Positions 32,000 through 40,561 of a stretch of 64,000 nucleotides of DNA are shown piece after piece. The notes below the pieces were generated by a model. It made no database searches. It saw nothing but the letters and a program-made list of their open reading frames with translations, and had not been told where the DNA came from. A program made the position numbers and the translations under genes. How positions within the stretch are numbered: the stretch's first letter is position 1; every line of letters begins with the position of its first letter. This DNA comes from Arhodomonas sp052060015 (GTDB taxonomy: Bacteria; Pseudomonadota; Gammaproteobacteria; Nitrococcales; Nitrococcaceae), in NCBI RefSeq assembly GCF_052060015.1, contig NZ_JBPODZ010000001.1, positions 558,001-622,000 of the forward strand, in the 5' to 3' direction.

Positions 32000-32746
32000 T
32001 CACATGTAGACGCCACCGTTGACGTTGATCTGCTGGCCGGTGATGTAGTCGCCGTCGGCGGCCAGGAACACCACCGCCCGCGCGATCTCGTTGGGCTCTC
32101 CGAAGCGGCGCATCGGGATCTTGGCCAGGATCTTCTCGCGGACCTCTTCGGGAACCTTTTTGAGCATCTCCGTCTCGGTGAACCCGGGCGCTATGGCGTT
32201 GACGGTGATGTTGTGCTTGGCGAACTCCTGCGCCGCGCTCTTGGTGAAGGCGATGATCCCACCCTTGCTCGCGGCGTAGTTGGTCTGCCCGAAATTACCG
32301 GCCTGCCCGACGAAGGAACTGATATTGATGATGCGCCCGTAATTGCGCTCCATCATGCTGGCGTAGGCGGCACTAGTCGTATAGTAGACGCTGTTGAGGT
32401 TGGTGTTGATCACCTCCTCCCAGTCCTCGTCGGTGAGCTTCTTCAGGGTCTTGTCCCGGGTGATCCCGGCATTGTTTACAAGGATATCGAGTTGCCCGAA
32501 GTGGTCGATGGTCTTGTGGACGAGGCCGCGGGCTTCATCCTTATCGGCAACGTTTCCCTGTAGGACCAGGCATTCACTGCCCAGTTGCTTGACCTCCTCG
32601 GCAACGGCATTCGCGGCATCGGCGCTGCTGTTGTAATTGATGGCGACCCGGGCCCCCAGACGAGCCAGCTCCAGGGCGATCTCCTTGCCAATGCCGCGGG
32701 AACCGCCGGTCACCAGCGCGACTTGGTTGTCGATGCGGCTAGCCAT
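32000..32746 (-). CDS. phaB: Acetoacetyl-CoA reductase (PhaB/FabG-like SDR)
   Basis: A 248-residue classical SDR. The motif TGGSRGIGKE lies at residues 13-22, the catalytic Ser144-Tyr157-Lys161 are present, and it ends NVNGGVYM. The stretch AGNFGQTNYAASKGG is characteristic of PhaB-type acetoacetyl-CoA reductases, which supply 3-hydroxybutyryl-CoA for polyhydroxyalkanoate. FabG is the main alternative, but fabG lies elsewhere (end at base 20). ATG 32746 has AAGGAG upstream. No phaC, phaA or phasin gene is nearby. Confidence 0.8.
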   Translation of the reverse strand: MASRIDNQVALVTGGSRGIGKEIALELARLGARVAINYNSSADAANAVAEEVKQLGSECLVLQGNVADKDEARGLVHKTIDHFGQLDILVNNAGITRDKTLKKLTDEDWEEVINTNLNSVYYTTSAAYASMMERNYGRIINISSFVGQAGNFGQTNYAASKGGIIAFTKSAAQEFAKHNITVNAIAPGFTETEMLKKVPEEVREKILAKIPMRRFGEPNEIARAVVFLAADGDYITGQQINVNGGVYM

Positions 32747-32885
32747 GCTTGTTACTCCTTGTTGGCCTGTGTGGAATCGGTCCGGTCTCGGACCCTGCCT
32801 TTGATTATGGTCACTGTCGGCGACAGGGCAAACGCCCAACGCCCCGACTATGCCAGAGAAACCACCGGCGGTGCAGCCGCAACGC

Positions 32886-33554
32886 TCAGAGCATCAGCCG
32901 CCGGCGCGGTTTGATGGGCAGGCGGCCACGCCAGTAGAGGATCATCAGCAGCCCGAAGGCCATCCCCCCCAGATGGGCGAAGTGGGCGACGCCGGAGAAG
33001 GTGTTGGTGACACCGGCGAAGAGCTCGAAGGCGCCGTATAGGATGACGAAGTACTTCGCCTTCATGGGGATGGGGGGGAAGATCAGCACCACCGGCTGGT
33101 TCGGAAAGAGCATCCCGAACGCCAGCAGGATACCGAACACCGCGCCGGAGGCCCCCACCGTCGGATAGATCATGCCGTTGCGCGCCGCCATGGTAGCCAC
33201 CACCAGCTGAATGAGGCCGGCACCGACGAGACAGACGAAGTAATAGATAAGGAACGGGCGGGTCCCCAGCGTGCGTTCGATGGAGGTGCCGAACATCCAC
33301 AGGGCGAACATGTTCACGAACAGGTGGAACAGCCCGCCATGCAGGAACCCGTAGGTCACCAGCTGCCAAACCTGAAAGTCGGGGACCCGCATCACCCCGC
33401 CCATCGTTCGGGCCATATCCGGCGTGCCCAGCGGCCACAGGGCGAGCTGGTCGGCGGCGACCATCCCGACCATACCTTGGGCGAGAAAGGCGAGCCCATT
33501 GATCACGAGCAGGGCGAGCACCGCCGGCGGCAGGCTGGTATCACGTTGTAGCAT
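32886..33554 (-). CDS. Rhomboid-family intramembrane serine protease
   Basis: A 222-residue membrane protein with six predicted helices. The catalytic serine is Ser136 in GASGAVFG and the histidine is His194 in AHLGGMAFG. HLFVNMFALW (His77, Asn81) forms the oxyanion region. It should cleave membrane-spanning substrates near the periplasmic face; the substrate is unknown. ATG 33554 has GGGAG five bases upstream; a GTG directly before it is possible. It is divergent from the DUF3422 gene. Confidence 0.93.
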   Translation of the reverse strand: MLQRDTSLPPAVLALLVINGLAFLAQGMVGMVAADQLALWPLGTPDMARTMGGVMRVPDFQVWQLVTYGFLHGGLFHLFVNMFALWMFGTSIERTLGTRPFLIYYFVCLVGAGLIQLVVATMAARNGMIYPTVGASGAVFGILLAFGMLFPNQPVVLIFPPIPMKAKYFVILYGAFELFAGVTNTFSGVAHFAHLGGMAFGLLMILYWRGRLPIKPRRRLML

Positions 33555-33645
33555 CACGACTCCCGGTCAATGAACGCGGGCATGATAGCCTTCCCGGCGC
33601 GATCGGCGCATCTCCGGTACTCGGTAAGGACAGGAGCATCAGGCC

Positions 33646-34980
33646 ATGAACGGACAGTCTCCCCCGGGACGTGACCCAACCGGCCTCACCCCGCACCCGT
33701 TGCGCCCCGAGCTGCTCGGCGAGGCCCACGCACGCCCGTTCGAGATGCTGCGGGCGCCGCTGCAGGTGGCACAGATCGCCTTGTACACGGGTACCGACGG
33801 AACTGGCGAACCCGACGCCGACCCGACCGCTGCGGTGACCCGGCTGTGCCGCCTGCTCAATGCCCCGGCCCCGGACGAGGGTGCCGGCCACTGGGTCATC
33901 GACGCGCCAGGATGCCGCATCCGCTGGGAGCGCCACACAGAGTTCGTAACCTATACGTTCCTGATGGGCGACGGCGGTCCTACGCCGTTCGCGGCCCATC
34001 CGCTGCGTCACGCGCCGGCCGAATGGCTGGACAGCCTCCCCGGCGACCTGCTCGCCGCCTGCGACCTTTGGCTGACCGAGGCGGGGACCGTGCAAACCGA
34101 TAGCGAGGCGGTCCCGCAGTATTTCCGCTCCGAGAGCCTGGCGGGGTCCCACTGCGCGGGTGGCGCCGCCTCGGCGTGGACGGATTTCCATCCCGACGAA
34201 TGCGGATTCATCCGTTTTCTGGTGGTCGATCATGGCCTCCGGGGCGCCCAAGGGGGACGCGTCGTCCAGCGCCTGCTGGAGATCGAGACCTATCGGATGA
34301 TGGCGCTGCTCGCCTTCCCCCGGGCCCGGGCCATGAACCCCGATATCGAGGCCATGGAGGATGAGCTCGGTGCCCTGACCGGGGAGCTCGCGGACCCGGG
34401 TAACCCCGAGGAAGAGCACGCGCTCCTCGACACCCTTTCCCGGCTCTCCGCCCGCGTGGAGCGCACCATCGCCACCACCAGCTTCCGCTTCAGCGCCACC
34501 GAGGCCTATGCCACCTTGGTGCGGCGCCGGATCGAGGCCCTGCGGGAGCGGCGCATCGAGGGCGTGGCCACCATCGACGAGTTCATGGAGCGCCGCTTCG
34601 CCCCGGCAGTCGCCACCTGCCGGGCCACCGGCGAACGCCTCGACCGGTTATCACGCCGGGTCTCGCGGGCCGCCAATCTCCTGCGGACGCGGGTCGACGT
34701 TGCCCTGGAGGCGCAGAACCGGGACCTCCTGGCCTCCATGAACCGCCGCGCCCGGCTGCAGCTGCGCCTGCAGCAGACCGTGGAAGGCCTGTCCGTGGTC
34801 ATCCTGAGTTACTACAGCGTCAGCCTGGTGGGCTACGCTGCGAAGGCGGTGAAGGCCGCCGGCGTGCCGATCTCGGCGGAGCTCATCACCGGGCTGAGCA
34901 TTCCTGTGGTCGTCGCGGTGGTAGGCTGGGGTTTGTTGCGGCTGCGCCGCCGCGTGGAGGCCGCGGACCAACCGGACTGA
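33646..34980 (+). CDS. DUF3422 family membrane-anchored protein
   Basis: A 444-residue protein matching the DUF3422 family of unknown function. The N-terminal motif HPLRPELLGEAHARPFE is typical. A long central region is mostly alpha-helical, and two hydrophobic segments at about residues 380-400 and 410-430 should anchor the C-terminus in the membrane. No catalytic motif is evident. ATG 33646 is preceded by a weak GGAG. It ends 15 bases from the convergent CoA ligase gene. Confidence 0.82.
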   Translation: MNGQSPPGRDPTGLTPHPLRPELLGEAHARPFEMLRAPLQVAQIALYTGTDGTGEPDADPTAAVTRLCRLLNAPAPDEGAGHWVIDAPGCRIRWERHTEFVTYTFLMGDGGPTPFAAHPLRHAPAEWLDSLPGDLLAACDLWLTEAGTVQTDSEAVPQYFRSESLAGSHCAGGAASAWTDFHPDECGFIRFLVVDHGLRGAQGGRVVQRLLEIETYRMMALLAFPRARAMNPDIEAMEDELGALTGELADPGNPEEEHALLDTLSRLSARVERTIATTSFRFSATEAYATLVRRRIEALRERRIEGVATIDEFMERRFAPAVATCRATGERLDRLSRRVSRAANLLRTRVDVALEAQNRDLLASMNRRARLQLRLQQTVEGLSVVILSYYSVSLVGYAAKAVKAAGVPISAELITGLSIPVVVAVVGWGLLRLRRRVEAADQPD

Positions 34981-34995
34981 TGCGGGGGCAACCGC

Positions 34996-36642
34996 TCACC
35001 GCCCCTTGCGGGCCTCCTCGCGCTCGCGCAGCTCGCGGCGGATGATCTTGCCGGTGGTCGTCATGGGCAGCTGATCGACGAACTCCACCTCCCGCGGATA
35101 CTCGTGGGCGGCAAGGCGCTCGCGGACGAACCGCTGGATCTCCTCGACAAGGGCCCCGCCGGTCTCCGTGCCGGGCTGCGGCACGATAAAGGCCTTCACC
35201 AGCTGGCCGCGTACCGGATCCGGGCTACCGACCACCGCCGCCATGGCCACGGCCGGGTGGTGCATCAGGCAATCCTCCACCTCCCCCGGCCCGATGCGGT
35301 AGCCGGCGGAGCTGATGATGTCGTCGTCCCGACCGACGAAGCGGAAATACCCATCGTCGTCCCGGCTGCCGATATCGCCGGTAACCAGCCATTCCCCGCG
35401 AAACTTCTCGGCGGTGGCCTCTGGGCGGCCCCAATAGCCGAGGAACATCACCGGGTCCGGCGCCGCTACCGCGATGGCCCCGGTCTCTCCGGCCGGCAGT
35501 TCGCGGCCCTGCTCATCGACCACACCGACCCGGTGGCCCGGCACGGCCCGCCCCATCGAGCCGGCGCGGACGGGCATCAGGCCCGCACGATTGGCGATCA
35601 CCAGATTGCACTCGGTCTGGCCGTAGAACTCGTTGATGGTCACCCCCAGGGTCTCCCGCCCCCATTCGAGGAGCTCCGTGCCCAGCGTCTCCCCGCCACT
35701 GCCCACGGAGCGGAGATCGTGTCCGAAGCGCTGAGCGGCATCGGGGACCTGCCGCATCATCTTCAGCGCCGTGGGCGGGAGAAAGGTGTTGCGCACCCCG
35801 TGGCGTGCCATCAGGGCAAAGGCCTCCTCGGGGTCGAAACGCCGCGCCCGGTGGGCCACCACGGGGACGCCGTGATGCCAAGCGGGCAGAAGCACATCGA
35901 GCAGGCCGCCGATCCAGGCCCAGTCCGCCGGTGTCCAGAAACAGTCGCCGGCTTGGGGGAAACCCTCATGCGGCTGTTCCACGCCGGGCAGGTGACCGAG
36001 CAGCACCCGATGGGCATGCAGCGCGCCCTTCGGCTGCCCGGTGGTCCCCGAGGTGTAGATGATCAGCGCCGGATCGTCCGCGCGGGTCTGCGCCGGGCGG
36101 AACCGGTCGCTGGCCCGCTCGAGGAGGGAATCCCACGCCTGCACGCCGGCCGGCCCCCTTCCCCCTTCCACTCCGGCGACGATGACATGCTCCAGATCGG
36201 GCAATCGGTCCCGGATCCCCGCCAGTGTCTCCATGCCGGCGGTGTCGGTGATTACCGCCCGGGCGCTACAGTCACCGAGCCGGTAGGCGAGTGCTTCCGG
36301 ACCGAACAGGGTGAACAGCGGCACCGCGATAGCGCCCGCGCGGTAGATCGCCGTGTGGGCGATGGCGGTCTCCGGGCTCTGGGACATCAGCACCCCGATG
36401 CGGTCACCGCGCTGGAGACCCAGTCCGAGCAGCGCATTGGCCAGGCGGTTGGAGGCGGCACGGATATCCGTAAACCGCCACCGCTCCACTGCTCCGTCAC
36501 CGCGTTCATGGATCAAGGCAAGCCGCTCGGGGTCCGCATCGGCGTGGCGGTCGACCACATCCACACCGATGTTGTAGCGGTCCGGGATACGCCAGCGGAA
36601 CGCGCAGCACAGGGCCTCGTAACTCTCGGCGCTCGGCAGCAT
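34996..36642 (-). CDS. AMP-forming acyl-CoA synthetase
   Basis: A 548-residue ANL-superfamily CoA ligase. The P-loop-like motif is IIYTSGTTGQPKG, the adenine motif YGQTECN, the hinge Asp in VTGDIGSRDDDGYF, and the catalytic lysine Lys532 in PMTTTGK. The latter matches PX4GK, a motif recognised by protein acetyltransferases. It resembles medium-chain or aromatic-acid CoA ligases (AcsM/Acs-like). I chose ATG 36642 for its GGAGG site; ATG 36684 or 36675 would add about 11-14 residues. It is divergent from fba. Confidence 0.85.
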   Translation of the reverse strand: MLPSAESYEALCCAFRWRIPDRYNIGVDVVDRHADADPERLALIHERGDGAVERWRFTDIRAASNRLANALLGLGLQRGDRIGVLMSQSPETAIAHTAIYRAGAIAVPLFTLFGPEALAYRLGDCSARAVITDTAGMETLAGIRDRLPDLEHVIVAGVEGGRGPAGVQAWDSLLERASDRFRPAQTRADDPALIIYTSGTTGQPKGALHAHRVLLGHLPGVEQPHEGFPQAGDCFWTPADWAWIGGLLDVLLPAWHHGVPVVAHRARRFDPEEAFALMARHGVRNTFLPPTALKMMRQVPDAAQRFGHDLRSVGSGGETLGTELLEWGRETLGVTINEFYGQTECNLVIANRAGLMPVRAGSMGRAVPGHRVGVVDEQGRELPAGETGAIAVAAPDPVMFLGYWGRPEATAEKFRGEWLVTGDIGSRDDDGYFRFVGRDDDIISSAGYRIGPGEVEDCLMHHPAVAMAAVVGSPDPVRGQLVKAFIVPQPGTETGGALVEEIQRFVRERLAAHEYPREVEFVDQLPMTTTGKIIRRELREREEARKGR

Positions 36643-36834
36643 GCTCTCCTCCGCGGTCACTGGATCGCCCACCATTGCAGTCATTAGGATATAGGCCCCG
36701 CGGGCCGCGGGGGAATGCCGGAGTTCCGAATCACCGGCCGCAGCTCGTACAATACCGAGAACAAACACCCATCGTCCCGACTGCGCCCCGATGCGCGGGC
36801 CGGTGGGGCACGATTCCACGGAGGTTTCTTTCCC

Positions 36835-37854
36835 ATGACCGACTACCGCGAACTCGAGGATACCATCGAGCGGATGGCCGCCCCGGGCAAGGGCATCCTT
36901 GCCGCCGACGAGAGCTTCGGCACCATCGCCAAGCGGCTGAAAGCCATCGACGTGGAGTCCACCGAGGAGACCCGGCGCACCTACCGCTCCCTGCTGGTCA
37001 CCGCCGACGGCATCGAGGAACATATCGGTGGCGTGATCTTCTTCGAGGAGACCCTGGGCCAGCGCAGCGACGACGGCCGGACCCTGCCAGAGATCTGTGA
37101 GGCCGCCGGTATCGCCCCCGGCATCAAGGTAGACAAGGGCACCCTGGAGCTGGTCAACGCCCCCGGCGACAAGATCACCCAGGGGCTCGACGGCCTTCCC
37201 GAACGCCTGGCCACCTATCGCGAGCAGGGCGCTCGCTTCACCAAGTGGCGCAACGTCTACGTCATCGGCGCCCACAATCCGACGCCGCTGGCGGTCACCG
37301 CCAACGCCGAGGTGATGGCCCGTTACGCCGCCTTGGTCCAGGAGGCGGGCATGGTACCCATCGTTGAGCCCGAGGTGCTCATGGACGGCGACCATGACGT
37401 GGGGCGCTGCGCGCAGGTAACGGAGTGGGTACAGCGCGCCGTCTTCGACGCGCTTTATCGCTATGGTGTGCGCCTCGAGCACATGGTGCTCAAGCCCAAC
37501 ATGGTCCTGCCGGGCAAGGAGCGGGAACGGCTCACGCCGGAGGCAGTCGCCGAGCACACCCTGCGGGTATTGCGCCGGACCGTGCCGGCGGCCGTTCCCG
37601 CCATCGCCTTCCTCTCGGGCGGCCAGTCCCCCGAGGAGGCCACCGCCAATCTCAACGCCATTAACGCCGCCGGTGGTGATAAGCCCTGGGCGCTGACGTT
37701 TTCCTACGGCCGCGCGCTCCAGGAACCGGCCCAGCAGGCCTGGCGTGGCAAGGCAGAGAACATCGCAGCGGCCCAGCAGGCCTTCCTGCAGCGCGCCCGC
37801 TTGAACGGGGCGGCCCGTCAGGGCAGCTACCGGGCCGACATGGAGGCCGCCTGA
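36835..37854 (+). CDS. Fructose-bisphosphate aldolase, class I
   Basis: A 339-residue Schiff-base aldolase of the class I (eukaryotic-like) type, which splits fructose 1,6-bisphosphate reversibly. Motifs are KGILAADES near residue 22, KWRNVY, and the Schiff-base lysine in HMVLKPNMVLPG. The late FLSGGQSPEEAT and FSYGRALQ segments bind phosphate. ATG 36835 has GGAGGT upstream. It precedes the sirtuin gene by five bases, so they are likely co-transcribed. Confidence 0.95.
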   Translation: MTDYRELEDTIERMAAPGKGILAADESFGTIAKRLKAIDVESTEETRRTYRSLLVTADGIEEHIGGVIFFEETLGQRSDDGRTLPEICEAAGIAPGIKVDKGTLELVNAPGDKITQGLDGLPERLATYREQGARFTKWRNVYVIGAHNPTPLAVTANAEVMARYAALVQEAGMVPIVEPEVLMDGDHDVGRCAQVTEWVQRAVFDALYRYGVRLEHMVLKPNMVLPGKERERLTPEAVAEHTLRVLRRTVPAAVPAIAFLSGGQSPEEATANLNAINAAGGDKPWALTFSYGRALQEPAQQAWRGKAENIAAAQQAFLQRARLNGAARQGSYRADMEAA

Positions 37855-37859
37855 ACACC

Positions 37860-38639
37860 TTGCGGGGCCATGACCACCGGGTGGACGCCCTCGCCCATGC
37901 GCTGCTCGGTGCACGGCGGGTGCTCGCGATCACCGGAGCGGGGCTGTCCGCCGACTCCGGTCTGCCCACCTACCGTGGCATAGGCGGGCTCTACGAGGGC
38001 GGCGAAACCGATGAGGGAATGCCCGTGGAGGCCGCCCTGTCGGGGGAGGTATTCGCCCGCAACCCGGAGATCACCTGGCGCTATCTGGCCGCACTGGGGC
38101 GCGCGGGCAGCAGCGCCCGACCCAATGCCGGCCATCGGGCGCTGGCGGCCATAGAGGCCGACGGCCGTGAGGTGTGCGTGTTGACCCAGAACGTCGACGG
38201 TTTACACCGGGCCGCCGGCAGCCGCTGGGTCCTGGAGATCCACGGGCGCATGGACGCGCTGCTATGCACTGCCTGCAGCCACCGCGAGGCGCCGGTGGAT
38301 TATTCCGCCCTTCAGGTCCCGCCCCGCTGCCCGGCCTGCGGCGCGGTGCTCCGTCCCCCGGTGGTGCTGTTCGGCGAGATGCTCCCCGACGAGGCCATCG
38401 CCGAGTTGCGCGCGGCATTGAAGGTAGGGTTCGACCTGGTCCTATCCATCGGCACCAGCAGCCTCTTTCCCTACATCGTCGAGCCCCTGCGCCTCGCCGC
38501 CGCGGAAGGGGTTCCGACGGCGGAGATCAACCCCGATCAGACCCCCGTCTCCACACTGGTGGACTACCGCATCCCCAGCCCGGCCGCCGAGGTGCTCCCG
38601 GAGGTGCATCGGCGTGCCGATGCGGCGCAGCGCGACTAG
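37860..38639 (+). CDS. Sir2-family NAD-dependent deacylase (sirtuin)
   Basis: A 259-residue sirtuin. NAD-binding motifs are ITGAGLSADSGLPTYRG and TQNVDGLHRAAG, with the catalytic histidine in WVLEIHGRMD. A zinc ribbon is formed by CTAC and CPAC. It removes acyl groups from lysines in proteins. The start is uncertain: TTG 37860 keeps the reading frame close to fba (GGAGG 14 bases upstream), and GTG 37881 is possible. It meets the GNAT gene tail to tail; the CTAG at 38636-38639 supplies both stop codons. Confidence 0.92.
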   Translation: MRGHDHRVDALAHALLGARRVLAITGAGLSADSGLPTYRGIGGLYEGGETDEGMPVEAALSGEVFARNPEITWRYLAALGRAGSSARPNAGHRALAAIEADGREVCVLTQNVDGLHRAAGSRWVLEIHGRMDALLCTACSHREAPVDYSALQVPPRCPACGAVLRPPVVLFGEMLPDEAIAELRAALKVGFDLVLSIGTSSLFPYIVEPLRLAAAEGVPTAEINPDQTPVSTLVDYRIPSPAAEVLPEVHRRADAAQRD

Positions 38640-39226
38640 GGTAGCCGTATCCCCGCCAACACCACTTCGCGCCACGTCGTCCAAAGCCACGCCTCGCCCT
38701 CCTGCAGCGCCTCGTCCCAGAGCGAGGCGGGATCGGGTGAGACGAGCTCCAGGCGTCCCTCCAGCTCATCGTCGCCGCCACGGAGCTCCATACCGAATTT
38801 CCGGGCGATACTGCGCATGGGGCGGTTGTGGCGCATCGTCGTGAGATAGACGCGCCGGAGACCCCGATTCCGCGCGAAGGTGATCAAGCGGGCGAACAGT
38901 GCGGTGCCGATCCCGCGGCCCTGGAGGCTCGGCTCCACACTGAACGCGAGCTCGGCCTCCCGGGCTTGCTCGCCGGAGAGGATCTGGCACTCGCCGGCCG
39001 CGCGCAGATCGTCGCCGACGAAGACCCCGAACACCGTCCGCCGTGGCCAGCCCCCTTGACGGGCATAACTCTCCAGGAGGGCCTCATTGACATGCCCGCC
39101 GAAGCGCAGATAACGATCGTGCTCCGGCAATCGCTGCAGATGCTCGGCGAACGCGTCACGCTCCTGCCACAGCAGTCGCCGGACGACGACAACCGAACCG
39201 CCGCCGGGACGTGATTCATCGCTCAT
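38636..39226 (-). CDS. GNAT-family acetyltransferase, Pat-like
   Basis: A 196-residue GNAT with the acetyl-CoA motif QGRGIGTALFARL (around residues 110-122) and a C-terminal extension. The N-terminal stretch LPEHDRYLRFGGHVN resembles the GNAT domain of protein lysine acetyltransferases (Pat), as I recall that family. It lacks the CoA-ligase-like domain of the large Pat proteins. Lying tail to tail with a sirtuin and near an AMP-forming CoA ligase suggests a lysine-acylation role, which is inference. ATG 39226 precedes the OmpA gene divergently. Confidence 0.8.
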   Translation of the reverse strand: MSDESRPGGGSVVVVRRLLWQERDAFAEHLQRLPEHDRYLRFGGHVNEALLESYARQGGWPRRTVFGVFVGDDLRAAGECQILSGEQAREAELAFSVEPSLQGRGIGTALFARLITFARNRGLRRVYLTTMRHNRPMRSIARKFGMELRGGDDELEGRLELVSPDPASLWDEALQEGEAWLWTTWREVVLAGIRLP

Positions 39227-39244
39227 ATTGCAAACCCGCCGTTT

Positions 39245-39265
39245 TGTTGCGGAACATGCGCAACA
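39245..39265. repeat. Inverted repeat TGTTGCG-N7-CGCAACA upstream of ompA-like gene
   Basis: TGTTGCG (39245-39251) and CGCAACA (39259-39265) form a perfect 7-bp inverted repeat with a seven-base spacer. The same arms recur at 39299-39313 with a one-base spacer. The two lie in the 118-base divergent gap between the GNAT and OmpA genes. They probably bind one regulator; its identity is unknown. Confidence 0.5.
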
Positions 39266-39298
39266 TGCCGCTGGCCGCAGTTGACAGACAGCTCGCCG

Positions 39299-39313
39299 TG
39301 TTGCGACGCAACA
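39299..39313. repeat. Inverted repeat TGTTGCG-A-CGCAACA, second copy
   Basis: A perfect 15-base palindrome with a single central A, TGTTGCGACGCAACA, uses the same 7-base arms as 39245-39265. It lies 31 bases before the OmpA-like start codon, where a repressor would block transcription. The different spacer is unusual for one protein binding both sites in the same way. Confidence 0.55.
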
Positions 39314-39344
39314 TCATCATAGCAAAAACATAGAGGAAACGCCC

Positions 39345-40019
39345 ATGATCCGCTCCAAAAAAGCCTTTACCGCCGCTTCATTGGTCGCGGTGCTCCTAGT
39401 GGGTTGTCAGACAACCGACCCCTACACCGGTGAGCCCAAGACCAGCAGCACCACCAAGGGCGCGGCCATCGGTGCCCTCGCCGGGGCCGTGGTGGGGCTG
39501 GCCACCGGCGACGATGCCACCGAGCGGCGCCAGCATGCGCTCATCGGGGCGGGCATCGGCGGGCTCTCGGGCGCGGCGGTGGGCAACTACATGGACCGCC
39601 AGGAGGCGGAGTTGCGACGCAAGCTCCAGGGTTCCGGGGTGAGTGTTAGCCGTCAGGGCGATCGCATCGTCCTCAACATGCCCGGCAACATCACCTTTGC
39701 CACGGATAGCGCGGACCTGCGCCCGCAGTTCTTCGAGGTGCTGGACTCGGTGGCGCTGGTCCTGGAGGAGTATGAGAAGACACTGATCAATGTGGAGGGG
39801 CATACCGACAGCACCGGGCCTGCGGAGTACAATCAGCGCCTGTCCGTTCGGCGGGCGGAAACCGTGGCCGGGTACCTGCGCAACCGCGGGATTGACGGGC
39901 GGCGGATCATCGCGCGGGGCTTCGGCGAGGACTATCCCGTCGCCGACAATGACACCGAGGCCGGGCGCCAGCAGAACCGGCGCGTCGGCCTGGAGCTGGT
40001 GCCGATCCGGGAGGAGTGA
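39345..40019 (+). CDS. OmpA-domain outer-membrane lipoprotein, YiaD-like
   Basis: A 224-residue lipoprotein. The signal peptide ends with a lipobox LLVGC (Cys21). A glycine-rich region with GAAIGALAGAVVG (residues 43-85) follows, then a C-terminal OmpA domain with NVEGHTDSTG and NQRLSVRRAE, which binds peptidoglycan. The layout matches E. coli YiaD. It likely tethers outer membrane to the wall. It is preceded by two inverted repeats and is divergent from the GNAT gene. Confidence 0.92.
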   Translation: MIRSKKAFTAASLVAVLLVGCQTTDPYTGEPKTSSTTKGAAIGALAGAVVGLATGDDATERRQHALIGAGIGGLSGAAVGNYMDRQEAELRRKLQGSGVSVSRQGDRIVLNMPGNITFATDSADLRPQFFEVLDSVALVLEEYEKTLINVEGHTDSTGPAEYNQRLSVRRAETVAGYLRNRGIDGRRIIARGFGEDYPVADNDTEAGRQQNRRVGLELVPIREE

Positions 40020-40114
40020 TCGGAAATTGCCCGCGGGGGGCGGCAGCGGATGGCCCGATACGGTATCTTTGGCGCGTAGTGTCGCCGAACGGCATCAGGC
40101 GGACAGGAGGTGTC

Positions 40115-40561
40115 ATGTATCCGTTTTTGGCCTACAAGGTGCACCACGTCATGGTCCGGGACGTGGTCACCATTACCCCGGACCGGCCGCTGTCGGCCCT
40201 CGATGCCCTGTTCGCGGAATACGATTTCAATAGCGTGCCGGTGGTCGAAGAAGGCACCACCACCCTGCGTGGCGTGATCACCAAGCTGGACCTGCTCGCC
40301 GCCTTCCAGTTGGACCCGACGCATATCGTGCCGCCCTACGAGGAGATCATGACCCGCACCGTCGGCGAGTACATGAGCGCGGACCCGCTCTGGGTGCCGC
40401 CGGAGCTACCGCTAAGCCGTGCCCTGCAGCGAATGGTGGAGATGCGCAACAAGGCCTTCCCGGTCCTCGCCGACGGCCGGCTGACCGGCATTGTTGCCCG
40501 CGAAGACCTCCTCGCCGCCCTGCACCGGGCAGCCCGCGGCGAGGGGCCGCCGGAATCATGA
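40115..40561 (+). CDS. CBS-pair domain protein
   Basis: A 148-residue protein with two CBS motifs: residues about 5-60 (HHVMVRDVVTITPDRPL, SVPVVEE) and about 70-135 (MTRTVGEYMSADPLWVP, FPVLADGRLTGIVAREDLL). CBS pairs bind adenosine nucleotides and regulate partners. It has no other domain. ATG 40115 has AGGAGG upstream. It overlaps the giant PilZ/DUF1631/GGDEF/EAL gene by four bases (ATGA), so it may regulate that protein or respond with it. Confidence 0.9.
   Translation: MYPFLAYKVHHVMVRDVVTITPDRPLSALDALFAEYDFNSVPVVEEGTTTLRGVITKLDLLAAFQLDPTHIVPPYEEIMTRTVGEYMSADPLWVPPELPLSRALQRMVEMRNKAFPVLADGRLTGIVAREDLLAALHRAARGEGPPES

Noticed and set aside
36643..37914. In-frame N-terminal extension of the acyl-CoA synthetase
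   Set aside because: It would run antisense through fba; the ribosome-binding site at ATG 36642 and family length support the shorter protein.
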